A stretch of 64,000 nt of DNA from Lachnospiraceae bacterium (GTDB taxonomy: Bacteria; Bacillota; Clostridia; Lachnospirales; Lachnospiraceae). How positions within the stretch are numbered: position 1 is the stretch's first letter; each line of letters starts with the position of its first letter. A program made the position numbers and the translations under genes. Shown here piece by piece: positions 26,050 to 34,850 of this stretch. The DNA is taken from assembly GCA_910575565.1 (NCBI GenBank), contig CAJTFL010000002.1, positions 322,204 through 386,203 on the forward strand, given 5' to 3'. The notes under the pieces were generated by a model. It did not search any database. It had not been told where the DNA came from and saw nothing but the letters and a program-made list of their open reading frames with translations.

Positions 26050-27294
26050 TCAGGGCTTTGGAAGGAATTCGTTCGTATAGCATTGATCCGCCGGGATCAC
26101 CTGATCGATCACCCCGTACTCTGCCATAAATTCCGTATAATTATCCCACACCTGATCCTTCATCAGGCCCCACCTTTCGCTGTCCTCGGCATATTTCGGC
26201 CCCAGGTACTCCTGGGACATGGTAAGCATCTCCAGGGAATAATCCGGCGCGTACTTGTGGAGAATCTTTGCGCTTTCTTCCGGATTGGCAATGGCGTACT
26301 CATACCCTTTCTCTGTGGCCGCCAGGAATCTGCGCACCATATCCGGCTTTTCCTCCAATGTCTTACGGTTTGCAATAATCACCGGCGTATAATAATCCAG
26401 ACGTCCATCCAGATCCCTTACCGGCGTATAATTAATGGGAAAATCATTAAGCTTACATTTCACATTATCCCATCCCTCAAAAAACCACATGATGTCCGCC
26501 TTGTCCCGTAAAGCCTCAAACCCTGAGCCGTCGGAGACCACCATGTTCAGTTTGGAAAAATCTCCTCCTGCCTGGGTCATCACCGCCTTTAATACGGCCT
26601 CCTCCCCGGGGCCGCCCCAGCCTGCATACGTCTTTCCCTCAAAATCCTTTGGCGAATCAATCTTTTTATCTGCATAAGTGGCAAATCCTGACGTATTGTG
26701 CTGGATAATCGCCGCAATGGCTTTAATGGGAAGGGGATCGGCAGAAGTCAGGGCAATGGTCACGTCCTCCTGGTAACTGATGCCGAAATCCCCCTTCCCC
26801 ACGGCAATCAAGGTAGCCGTAGCCCCTTCCGTAGGCTCGATAATCTCCACATTCAGCCCTTCCTCCCCGTAATACCCCTGATCAAGGGCCACATACATCC
26901 CCGTATGGTTGGTGTTGGCCACATAATCCAAAATTACGGTCACATCCTCCGCTTCGCCTGCTGATGGCTGGCCGTTTTCTGCCCCTTGGGCGTCCGCCGC
27001 CTGCTGGCCGCCTCCGGCTCCTTGAGCGTCCGCTGTCTGCTGGCCGTTTCCGGCTCCCTGGGCGTCCGCCGCCTGGCTGTTTTCGTCGCCCTGAGCCTTA
27101 TTTTGGCCGCTTCCCGCTTCCTGCCCCCCATTTTGAGCGCTTTCATTGCCATTTCCGCTTTCCTGAACCGGCGAAGTTCCTGCCCCGCTGCCCGTGCCCT
27201 GTGCAGAGCATCCCGCCAGACACAGAGAAAACGCTGATGCTCCCGCCATCATTACCGCCATCGCCACTGCCGCTGCTGTCGTTCTTTTCATCAT
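26050..27294 (-). CDS. thiY: ABC substrate-binding lipoprotein, NMT1/ThiY-like
   Basis: A 414-residue lipoprotein with lipobox LAGC at about residue 29. A low-complexity linker contains three 12-residue repeats (ADAQGAGNGQQ type, residues 76-111). The mature domain is of the NMT1/THI5 type: VILDYVANTNHTGMYVALDQG, YYGEEGLNVEIIEP and the GGPGEEAVLKAV segment. Such proteins bind the thiamine pyrimidine (HMP) or its formyl-amino derivatives. It is the middle gene of the riboswitch operon. Confidence 0.85.
   Translation of the reverse strand: MMKRTTAAAVAMAVMMAGASAFSLCLAGCSAQGTGSGAGTSPVQESGNGNESAQNGGQEAGSGQNKAQGDENSQAADAQGAGNGQQTADAQGAGGGQQAADAQGAENGQPSAGEAEDVTVILDYVANTNHTGMYVALDQGYYGEEGLNVEIIEPTEGATATLIAVGKGDFGISYQEDVTIALTSADPLPIKAIAAIIQHNTSGFATYADKKIDSPKDFEGKTYAGWGGPGEEAVLKAVMTQAGGDFSKLNMVVSDGSGFEALRDKADIMWFFEGWDNVKCKLNDFPINYTPVRDLDGRLDYYTPVIIANRKTLEEKPDMVRRFLAATEKGYEYAIANPEESAKILHKYAPDYSLEMLTMSQEYLGPKYAEDSERWGLMKDQVWDNYTEFMAEYGVIDQVIPADQCYTNEFLPKP
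26962..27069 (-). repeat. Three 36-bp tandem repeats in thiY linker
   Basis: In-frame units encode ADAQGA-x-x-GQ-x-x three times in the lipoprotein linker, which extends the spacer between the lipid anchor and the binding domain. Confidence 0.7.
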
Positions 27295-27329
27295 AAATCT
27301 CCTCCCTATTTATGCTTTGTGCAAACTTT

Positions 27330-27374
27330 TTATATTGCTGCTTGTTATATTGCTGCTTGTTATATTGCTGCTTG
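27330..27374. repeat. 15-bp tandem repeat, three copies
   Basis: TATATTGCTGCTTGT is repeated at 27331, 27346 and 27361 (last copy ends in A). It lies in the gap between the thiX-like permease and thiY, inside the operon, and shows no coding function. Confidence 0.8.
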
Positions 27375-27524
27375 ATCAAAAGAATTTCGGAATGCCTGGT
27401 AAAGCGGGGCAGACCCTCCGCTGTGCTGATTCCTCATATCCCTATGCTGCTATCGCAGCTTGATAGGTTAAATTGCTGATTCACTTTTTCGCTTTTTCCC
27501 ACGCCATCCCTGCTCCATCGCTTA

Positions 27525-28280
27525 TTATTCCTTTTTCCTGAGATAAGGCAGCGCCCTGTACTGATACAGGCGGATCAGACCGTTCATGCAAAGGCTTAAG
27601 AAAATAATCACCACCACACAGGCAAACACCCGATCCAGCATATAGCTGTTTTTCACCCGAAGCAGATAATACCCCAGCCCTCTCTGTGCCCCGATCCATT
27701 CTCCCACCACGGCGCCGCTGATGCTGTAGGTAGCCGCCACCTTAAGCCCTGACAGGAGGGATGGGATGGAAGCCGGGATCTTGACCAGGCCGTAAGCCTT
27801 CCACTGGCTTGCCCCATAAGAGCGAACCAGATTTACATACTCCTGATCCACTTGAGCCAGGCCGTCGGAAAAGCTCACGGCCACCGGGAAAAAGCACATC
27901 AGCACTACCGTCAGGATCTTAGGGCCGATGCCGAATCCCATATAGATAATCAAAATCGGCGCCATGACGATCATCGGCACTGTCTGGGTCACGACCAGGA
28001 TCGGGTAAATCCCCTGCCGCATCAGGGGAAAGCAGTCCATCACAATCCCCAGAAATACTGCCAATGCCATAGAAATCCCGATGCCAATCAGCGCCTCCGC
28101 TACCGTAATCACGGCATGGCCCGCCAGCGTTGCGCTTTCCTCCGCCAGCGCCTTCATCACTTGCAAGGGCGACGGCAGGACATACAAGGGAATCTGGAAA
28201 AGCCTCACCGCTCCCTCCCAAATCAGCAGCAGCCCGATGATCACTGCCACCGGCATGAATCTCTGCCCATATCTTTTCAT
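27525..28280 (-). CDS. thiX: ABC transporter permease (ThiX-like)
   Basis: BPD-type inner membrane permease of about 251 residues with five to six hydrophobic helices (for example MPVAVIIGLLLIWEGAV). The EAA loop near VNLVRSYGASQWKAYGLVKIPASIP contacts the ATPase. The ATG at 28280 follows GGAGG by five bases; the upstream ATG overlaps that site. It is the first gene after the TPP riboswitch and works with thiY and thiZ to import a thiamine precursor. Confidence 0.87.
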   Translation of the reverse strand: MKRYGQRFMPVAVIIGLLLIWEGAVRLFQIPLYVLPSPLQVMKALAEESATLAGHAVITVAEALIGIGISMALAVFLGIVMDCFPLMRQGIYPILVVTQTVPMIVMAPILIIYMGFGIGPKILTVVLMCFFPVAVSFSDGLAQVDQEYVNLVRSYGASQWKAYGLVKIPASIPSLLSGLKVAATYSISGAVVGEWIGAQRGLGYYLLRVKNSYMLDRVFACVVVIIFLSLCMNGLIRLYQYRALPYLRKKE

Positions 28281-28412
28281 CGTTTCCTCCATATCATGAT
28301 GTTGGGGTCAAAAGATCCTTTGCCCCTGGTATCATATCATGCAATTAAGGTTTCCGCAGTGCGATCCAAAACGGAACGATTTTGTCTCATAAGGCGCGCT
28401 TTCCCGGGAAAC

Positions 28413-28440
28413 AAAAAAGACCGCCTGGATAACAGCGGTC
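28413..28440 (-). terminator. Riboswitch expression-platform terminator
   Basis: GACCGCTGTT and GGCGGTC form a hairpin (28419-28440) followed by TTTTTT on the minus strand, between the TPP aptamer and thiX. Confidence 0.85.
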
Positions 28441-28454
28441 AGTAAAGGTGCTCT

Positions 28455-28540
28455 ATGATCCCTACGTTGGCATTATCCAAATCAGGTTATGGGTCGAAAT
28501 TCTCAATTTCCTCTCAGCCTGGTACACAAGCTCCCCGTTT
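28455..28540 (-). promoter_or_regulatory. TPP riboswitch (THI element)
   Basis: On the minus strand the aptamer shows GGGGAGC, then GGCTGAGAGG, then GACCCATAACCTGATTTGG and ATAATGCCAACGTAGGGA, all diagnostic TPP-aptamer segments in order. With the terminator that follows it should shut off the thiXYZ-tatD operon when thiamine pyrophosphate is abundant. Confidence 0.95.
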
Positions 28541-28721
28541 TTATGATGCCGCTGCCTGCAGAACAGCGGTCGATTGAATACGCTGTCGATTGTAGCACAG
28601 AATACGGGAAAAAGCAAACACTATTTGAAACTTTATCTGCAATTTTTTTGAAATAGTTCAGCCAGTGGGAATCGCATGAAGGAAAATCGTGCCCGCACGA
28701 ATTTTCCTTTATCGATTTCCA

Positions 28722-28826
28722 CTGAGGGAGCGCCCGTTTATGAGCAAAAGGAGCTGCGCAAGCAGAGGAGAATGCCATAGGCACGGTTTCCCCTAAAGGG
28801 ACGCTGCGCAGTGCGAATGGCACGGG
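28722..28826 (+). repeat. Dispersed intergenic repeat A, copy 2
   Basis: Begins CTGAGGGAGCGCCCG and ends CGCAGTGCGAATGG, matching 7165-7271 at both ends with a more variable centre. It lies between the thi operon leader and the ATPase-nuclease pair. Confidence 0.7.
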
Positions 28827-28972
28827 CTGAACGGACGGTAGATTTTTGTATAATATTATAGAAAAATCAAACAGCGCACCAAAAATATTGCCTTTTTTCC
28901 GTCACATAGGACAATATTGGACAACAATAAATTTATATAGGCGATATTGGACGACATTGTTATCAGAACATC

Positions 28973-29001
28973 TTGTTATCCGGGTGCTTTTTCTTTATAA
29001 T
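28973..29001 (+). promoter_or_regulatory. Promoter for 29061 gene
   Basis: TTGTTA, 17 bases, TATAAT. Just upstream ATATTGGAC recurs with a 30-bp period (28914 and 28944), a possible operator. Confidence 0.65.
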
Positions 29002-29060
29002 ATACGTAAACGGCAAAATGCAAACCTAATACAACTGCTATATGGAACGGAGCTAATGAT

Positions 29061-30755
29061 ATGCGAAAAAAATTGCCTGTTGGCATCGAAAGTTTTGAAG
29101 AATTTTCAAAAGAAAATTTTTACTATATTGACAAAACCATGTTCATCGCCGAATTATTAAATAATTGGGGAAAGGTAAACCTTTTCACCCGCCCCAGGCG
29201 TTTCGGCAAATCCTTAAATATGAGTATGCTGAAATCATTTTTTGAGATTGGCAGCGACAAGGCATTGTTCGACGGACTAGCCATATCCCGGGAAAAGGAA
29301 TTATGGGAAAACTATATGGGGAAATTCCCGGTGGTGTCAATATCCCTTAAAAGCGTGGAAGGGCCAAATTACCAAGCCGCCTGCAGCGCATTAAGCTCTA
29401 TTATCGGAATGGAAGCGCTACGGTTCCGCTTCCTGGCTAACAGCAGCAATCTATCCGCTGAAGAACACAAGATCTATCTCCAACTAATAAACATAGGCCA
29501 GAAACAAGACTCTGTATTTTCCATAACCAATGCGGCATTGCTGGCCAGCTTAAAAACCCTCTCACAACTCCTTTCCAAACATTACGGCAAAAAGGTTATC
29601 CTCCTGATCGATGAGTATGATGTGCCGCTGGACAAGGCATTCCAGGCCGGGTATTATGAAGAAATGGTTTCCCTGCTCCGCAGCCTTTTCGGCAACGCAC
29701 TAAAAACAAACGAACATTTGTATTTCGCGGTATTGACCGGATGCCTGCGGATCTCCAAGGAAAGCATATTTACCGGATTAAATAACTTGAAAATCCATAC
29801 GGTTACGGACAGCAGGTATGATGAATATTTTGGGTTCACGGATACGGATGTTAATGAAATATTGGAGTACTATGGACTGGAAAACCATGCCCATACCCTA
29901 CAGGAATGGTATGACGGATACCGTTTTGGGAACGAAAATGTTTACTGCCCATGGGATGTGGTTAATTATTGCGACGCTTTGCTGGAAGATCCGGACGCGG
30001 AGCCGGAAAACTATTGGGCGAATACCAGCGGGAACGGCATGGTGCGGCGCTTTATCGGGAAGGCGGATCGGCAGGCCAGGAACGAAATCGAGCGTTTGAT
30101 TGCAGGGGAATGTATCGTAAAGCCAATCAACCAGGAACTGACCTACAGTGAGCTGGACGCTTCCATTGACAACCTTTGGAGCGTACTGTTTACCACCGGG
30201 TATCTGACCCAAAGGGGGAGGGAATCCGGCAGGAAATGGAAGCTGGCCATCCCAAACCGGGAAATCCGGGAGCTGTTTGTGGTACAGATCCAGGAATGGT
30301 TTAAGGCGGAAACCAGGGCGGACGCAGAAACCCTAAGGAAATTTTGCCAAGCATTCCCGGAGGGCGACCAGTTAACGATAGAAACATTGCTCAACGGATA
30401 CCTGTGGAAATCCATCAGCATCCGCGATACGGCGGTTAGAAAAGAAATGAAGGAAAATTTCTTCCACGGCTTACTGCTTGGGCTCCTGCAGTATGGGGAT
30501 GACTGGGAAATCCAGTCAAATGCGGAATCAGGGGAAGGATATTGCGATATTTCCATAAAGACACAAGACAGGATTGGGATCGTCATCGAAGTTAAATATG
30601 CGGAGGACGGCAATCTGGAAAAGGGATGCGGGGAGGCCTTGGGGCAGATAGAGGAAAAACAGTATGACGCAATGCTAAAACGGGATGGGATGGAGAAAAT
30701 CATTAACTATGGGATTGCGTTTTATAAAAAGAACTGCAAGGCGGCAATTGGATAA
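29061..30755 (+). CDS. AAA-ATPase-like / PD-(D/E)XK nuclease protein, paralogue 1
   Basis: A 564-residue protein of the family with an N-terminal AAA-ATPase-like domain and C-terminal PD-(D/E)XK nuclease domain that is abundant in gut anaerobes. The P-loop variant is RPRRFGKSLNMS, Walker B is VILLIDEYDVPLD, and the nuclease motif is GYCDISIK then IVIEVKYAED. Function is not established for this family; roles in defence or mobile-element biology are proposed. It is almost identical to 31029-32714 except for bases 29363-29565. GGAGCTAATGAT precedes the ATG. Confidence 0.85.
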   Translation: MRKKLPVGIESFEEFSKENFYYIDKTMFIAELLNNWGKVNLFTRPRRFGKSLNMSMLKSFFEIGSDKALFDGLAISREKELWENYMGKFPVVSISLKSVEGPNYQAACSALSSIIGMEALRFRFLANSSNLSAEEHKIYLQLINIGQKQDSVFSITNAALLASLKTLSQLLSKHYGKKVILLIDEYDVPLDKAFQAGYYEEMVSLLRSLFGNALKTNEHLYFAVLTGCLRISKESIFTGLNNLKIHTVTDSRYDEYFGFTDTDVNEILEYYGLENHAHTLQEWYDGYRFGNENVYCPWDVVNYCDALLEDPDAEPENYWANTSGNGMVRRFIGKADRQARNEIERLIAGECIVKPINQELTYSELDASIDNLWSVLFTTGYLTQRGRESGRKWKLAIPNREIRELFVVQIQEWFKAETRADAETLRKFCQAFPEGDQLTIETLLNGYLWKSISIRDTAVRKEMKENFFHGLLLGLLQYGDDWEIQSNAESGEGYCDISIKTQDRIGIVIEVKYAEDGNLEKGCGEALGQIEEKQYDAMLKRDGMEKIINYGIAFYKKNCKAAIG

Positions 30756-30842
30756 CCATATCGAGAGGGTATGCCTACATTAACACCAACATGACAGGGG
30801 TTGGTTTGTCATTAGATAACCATATAAAAATGATAACCATAT
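30751..30842 (+). repeat. Three 11-bp direct repeats between paralogues
   Basis: GATAACCATAT occurs at 30751, 30815 and 30832, the first overlapping the stop codon of paralogue 1. No such repeats follow paralogue 2. Confidence 0.6.
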
Positions 30843-31028
30843 AGAAATGATACCAGCGGCAAAAGGCCAAAAACCTTTTAACCCCAGCATCATCAAGACA
30901 ACAATAAAGCAACGGGAACTATCTTTGGGAACTATCTCTTTTATCCCCCTATTCTCCTCTTGCCTTTTTATCGATAGAAGGAGAATTGTAAGCCCGGTAC
31001 TGCAGCCGTATGAAAAGGAGTTCGTGGC

Positions 31029-32714
31029 ATGAGAAAAAAATTGCCTGTTGGCATCGAAAGTTTTGAAGAATTTTCAAAAGAAAATTTTTACTATATTGAC
31101 AAAACCATGTTCATCGCCGAATTATTAAATAATTGGGGAAAGGTAAACCTTTTCACCCGCCCCAGGCGCTTCGGCAAATCCTTAAATATGAGTATGCTGA
31201 AATCATTTTTTGAGATTGGCAGCGACAAGGCATTGTTCGACGGACTAGCCATATCCCGGGAAAAGGAATTATGGGAAAACTATATGGGGAAATTCCCGGT
31301 GGTGTCAATATCCCTTAAAAGCGTGGAAGGATTAAACGATGAAAATGCCCGTGCCGCCTTGCGCCGGGTGATTGGCCGGGAAGCAAGCCGTTTTAGCTTC
31401 CTTCTGAAAAGCCCAAACCTGCTGCAAAGGGAAAAAGAACTGTATTCCGGGATAACTTATGTAAAAAACGGCACATTCATGATGGCAGATGAAGTGCTGG
31501 CAGACAGCCTGCGCACTTTGTCAGAACTCCTTTCCAAACATTACGGCAGAAAGGTTATCCTCCTGATCGATGAGTATGATGTGCCGCTGGACAAGGCATT
31601 CCAGGCCGGGTATTATGAAGAAATGGTTTCCCTGCTCCGCAGCCTTTTCGGCAACGCACTAAAAACAAACGAACATTTGTATTTCGCGGTATTGACCGGA
31701 TGCCTGCGGATCTCCAAGGAAAGCATATTTACCGGATTAAATAACTTGAAAATCCATACGGTTACGGACAGCAGGTATGATGAATATTTTGGGTTCACGG
31801 ATACGGATGTTAATGAAATATTGGAGTACTATGGACTGGAAAACCATGCCCATACCCTACAGGAATGGTATGACGGATACCGTTTTGGGAACGAAAATGT
31901 TTACTGCCCATGGGATGTGATTAATTATTGCGACGCTTTGCTGGAAGATCCGGACGCGGAGCCGGAAAACTATTGGGCGAATACCAGCGGGAACGGCATG
32001 GTGCGGCGCTTTATCGGGAAGGCGGATCGGCAGGCCAGGAACGAAATCGAGCGTTTGATTGCAGGGGAATGTATCGTAAAGCCAATCAACCAGGAACTGA
32101 CCTACAGTGAGCTGGACGCTTCCATTGACAACCTTTGGAGCGTACTGTTTACCACCGGGTATCTGACCCAAAGGGGGAGGGAATCCGGCAGGAAATGGAA
32201 GCTGGCCATCCCAAACCGGGAAATCCGGGAGCTGTTTGTGGTACAGATCCAAGAATGGTTTAAGGCGGAAACCAGGGCGGACGCAGAAACCTTAAGGAAA
32301 TTTTGCCAAGCATTCCCGGAGGGCGACCAGTTAACGATAGAAACATTGCTCAACGGATACCTGTGGAAATCCATCAGCATCCGCGATACGGCGGTTAGAA
32401 AAGAAATGAAGGAAAATTTCTTCCACGGCTTACTGCTTGGGCTCCTGCAGTATGGGGATGACTGGGAAATCCAGTCAAATGCGGAATCAGGGGAAGGATA
32501 TTGCGATATTTCCATAAAGACACAAGACAGGATTGGGATCGTCATCGAAGTTAAATATGCGGAGGACGGCAATCTGGAAAAGGGATGCGGGGAGGCCTTG
32601 GGGCAGATAGAGGAAAAACAGTATGACGCAATGCTAAAACGGGATGGGATGGAGAAAATCATTAACTATGGGATTGCGTTTTATAAAAAGAACTGCAAGG
32701 CGGCAATTGGATAA
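31029..32714 (+). CDS. AAA-ATPase-like / PD-(D/E)XK nuclease protein, paralogue 2
   Basis: A 561-residue sister of 29061-30755 with the same P-loop (RPRRFGKSLNMS), Walker B (LIDEYDVPLD) and nuclease (DISIK, IEVKYAED) motifs. Outside the block 31331-31524 only a few single-base differences were seen, including an Arg codon change right after the ATG. Within the block the two proteins share little sequence; it lies between Walker A and Walker B, where substrate or partner contacts could be made. AAAAGGAG lies upstream of the ATG. Both genes appear intact. Confidence 0.85.
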   Translation: MRKKLPVGIESFEEFSKENFYYIDKTMFIAELLNNWGKVNLFTRPRRFGKSLNMSMLKSFFEIGSDKALFDGLAISREKELWENYMGKFPVVSISLKSVEGLNDENARAALRRVIGREASRFSFLLKSPNLLQREKELYSGITYVKNGTFMMADEVLADSLRTLSELLSKHYGRKVILLIDEYDVPLDKAFQAGYYEEMVSLLRSLFGNALKTNEHLYFAVLTGCLRISKESIFTGLNNLKIHTVTDSRYDEYFGFTDTDVNEILEYYGLENHAHTLQEWYDGYRFGNENVYCPWDVINYCDALLEDPDAEPENYWANTSGNGMVRRFIGKADRQARNEIERLIAGECIVKPINQELTYSELDASIDNLWSVLFTTGYLTQRGRESGRKWKLAIPNREIRELFVVQIQEWFKAETRADAETLRKFCQAFPEGDQLTIETLLNGYLWKSISIRDTAVRKEMKENFFHGLLLGLLQYGDDWEIQSNAESGEGYCDISIKTQDRIGIVIEVKYAEDGNLEKGCGEALGQIEEKQYDAMLKRDGMEKIINYGIAFYKKNCKAAIG

Positions 32715-32720
32715 AAATGA

Positions 32721-32820
32721 GGGGGCTGTCGCAAACTTTGGCATCTCCACAATATCTAGCGGAACTTATCAAAGTATCCAGCCTATATATTGTAGAACGC
32801 TGCTGTTTCGCAACACCCCC
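32721..32820. repeat. 100-bp segment with 16-bp imperfect terminal inverted repeats
   Basis: GGGGGCTGTCGCAAAC at 32721-32736 faces GTTTCGCAACACCCCC at 32805-32820. It could be a small non-autonomous element (MITE) or a weak terminator after the paralogue pair. The remaining gap to 33090 is pyrimidine-rich with repeats of AACCTCCAC and no gene. Confidence 0.45.
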
Positions 32821-33090
32821 TACAGTACCTATTCCATTTTAATTTACCGATAACCTATTCAATGAACCTTTATTTATCTTTGCAATAATTTTCCTAATAT
32901 CAAAATACGCAGGAAATGATAAACCTCATTTTTAACCTCCACCTTTAACCTCCACTTTCCACTCCTCCAAATATAATTTTTAACATCCTTTCCTCCATCC
33001 TATGCCCGGACATTCCCGGAAACTTTCGCGTCCAAATGAGCAAACGGATTTCTCGCCTAGATTACGCAATCCTCCTGCCTGCAAAGCCGC

Positions 33091-34548
33091 CTATTCCCCT
33101 TTCAGCACCGGAACCAAATTTGCCACCTCCCTGGCTGAAGTCTCCTCCAAAAATGAACTGTAGCTAAAGAAACAATACCCGGACACCTGTCCGCTGGCTC
33201 TTCCGGCCTCCACCTGGCGCTTCATGATATCATCACACCGGAGCCACTCGGACACTTGGTTATTATCCTTTACGTCCGTCCCCGCCCGGTACATCCCAAG
33301 CCCTAAATACAGCTTCACCGAACCTTTATTTTTTAACCCAATCCAGGACGCCAAATTCTCATGGAAAGCAAAGCTGGCAGGCTGCCCGTCAGAAGTTTTT
33401 GCCTCAAATCCCCAATAGAGCTGGGGCATAATGTAATCCACATATCCTGTTGACTGCATCCACCGGTCAATATCGATAAACAGGCTGGTATCGCTGCGCA
33501 CATTCCCTAAATATCCCTGGGGGCTGATGCCAAATACCGCCGAAGGCTTTACCTCCTTTACCGTAGCATACACCAGGGAAACCAGCTGATTTACATTTTC
33601 CCGACGCCAATTGGCGGCTGAAAGCTGGCTGCCGGACTGAATATATTCCGGCAGATCAAACCAAGCCGCAGGATTTTGGTCATCTACCGCGGGATAAAAA
33701 TAATCGTCAAAATGTATCCCTTCCACATCATACTTTGCCAGCACTTCCCGCACGCTTGCCGCCACCAGCTCCCGTACCTGGGGAATGGACGGATTTAAGT
33801 AATACTCGCCCTCATGCTGAAGCACCCAGCGGTCATTTTCCGCAGTTTGATCCGTAAGCCACTGTTTTGCCGGGTTATTTGCAGAAACCTCGTCCCAGCC
33901 CATCAAATACCCCGTAACCCGGTACGGATTAAACCAGGCGTGAACCTGAAGCCCTCTTGCATGGGCCGCATTTACAAAATACCCAAAGGGATCAAAGCCC
34001 GGATTCTGACCCTGGACTCCCGAAACGAATTTTGACCAGGGAAGGATATCGGAAGGATAGGCGGCGTCTGTGTGGGAATGGGCATGAAGGAATACCGCAT
34101 TCATCCCCCAGTTTACGCACCAGTCCAGCATCACATCTGCCGCCTGCTGAAACTCGGCCTGGGTTTTGGGCATTTTATTCCATTCCAGATAAGAAATCCA
34201 TACCCCATGAAGCTCCTGATTTGCTGCCATGCCTTCCTGGCTCTCCTGGGAAACCGCCTGATGGTTTGAATCATCCTGGGACGCATCTATTCCCTGGGAA
34301 ATATTTTGATCGGTCATTCCGCCTTCCTTCCCCCCGGATGCCGTCTCATCAGCCGTCCCCGGAGCCTGGCTGAACACCCATTCCCCATCATCCGGGGCGA
34401 TTCCCGGTTCCACGTAAACCACGTCCCCATCCGCATAAGCAGCCAAAAATCCGGCCACGCTAAAGTTAAGGGCAAGGAGTGCCGCCATAAAAACCTTTGC
34501 CCATTTTCCTGTTCTTCCCCAATATTTTTTTCCCTGCAATACGTTCAT
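33091..34548 (-). CDS. Secreted glycoside hydrolase, GHL10/DUF187 family
   Basis: A 485-residue exported protein. A signal peptide (VFMAALLALNFSVAGFLAAYA) is followed by an acidic low-complexity linker and a TIM-barrel domain starting NQELHGVWISYLEWNKM. Conserved family pieces are NAVFLHAHSHTDAAYPS, LQVHAWFNPYRV and VEGIHFDDYFYP, the last holding the likely catalytic acid residues. Relatives such as YngK act on cell-wall or host glycans. TGAGGAGAACAG precedes the ATG. It is monocistronic and divergent from the NAPRTase leader. Confidence 0.85.
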   Translation of the reverse strand: MNVLQGKKYWGRTGKWAKVFMAALLALNFSVAGFLAAYADGDVVYVEPGIAPDDGEWVFSQAPGTADETASGGKEGGMTDQNISQGIDASQDDSNHQAVSQESQEGMAANQELHGVWISYLEWNKMPKTQAEFQQAADVMLDWCVNWGMNAVFLHAHSHTDAAYPSDILPWSKFVSGVQGQNPGFDPFGYFVNAAHARGLQVHAWFNPYRVTGYLMGWDEVSANNPAKQWLTDQTAENDRWVLQHEGEYYLNPSIPQVRELVAASVREVLAKYDVEGIHFDDYFYPAVDDQNPAAWFDLPEYIQSGSQLSAANWRRENVNQLVSLVYATVKEVKPSAVFGISPQGYLGNVRSDTSLFIDIDRWMQSTGYVDYIMPQLYWGFEAKTSDGQPASFAFHENLASWIGLKNKGSVKLYLGLGMYRAGTDVKDNNQVSEWLRCDDIMKRQVEAGRASGQVSGYCFFSYSSFLEETSAREVANLVPVLKGE

Positions 34549-34723
34549 CTGTTCTCCTCACTGATTTAAGATGCAAAAATCATACCACAATTTCCCTTTT
34601 CCTCCAACCTTTTCCTCTCTACAATTCTATTACATTTTTCTTACCATAGGCGACCCTTAAGTCTAGTACAGCGCTGCTTTAATGCTTTACCCAAGAAACA
34701 TTGTTATTTTCTTAACAATTATA

Positions 34724-34751
34724 TTGCCATTTTGAAATAATATGGTATAAT
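34724..34751 (+). promoter_or_regulatory. NAPRTase promoter with overlapping palindrome
   Basis: TTGCCA, 16 bases, TATAAT. The -10 lies in the left arm of a perfect 11-bp dyad, GGTATAATCTC-GACA-GAGATTATACC (34744-34769), which could be an operator or the first RNA hairpin. Confidence 0.65.
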
Positions 34752-34769
34752 CTCGACAGAGATTATACC

Positions 34770-34822
34770 GTGCCGGTTCGGTGTCACGCAGAGCGGGACA
34801 AAATACCGGCCGAACCGCGCAC
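34770..34822 (+). promoter_or_regulatory. First hairpin of the NAPRTase leader
   Basis: GTGCCGGTTCGG pairs with CCGAACCGCGCAC around a 28-base loop, immediately after the promoter dyad. Confidence 0.55.
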
Positions 34823-34850
34823 CTCCCCCAAAGGATATCATGTCCGATGG

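Noticed and set aside
30143-30703. Minus-strand open frame opposite the nuclease domain, repeated at 32102-32662
   Set aside because: Perfect shadow of the coding strand in both paralogues; no ribosome site.
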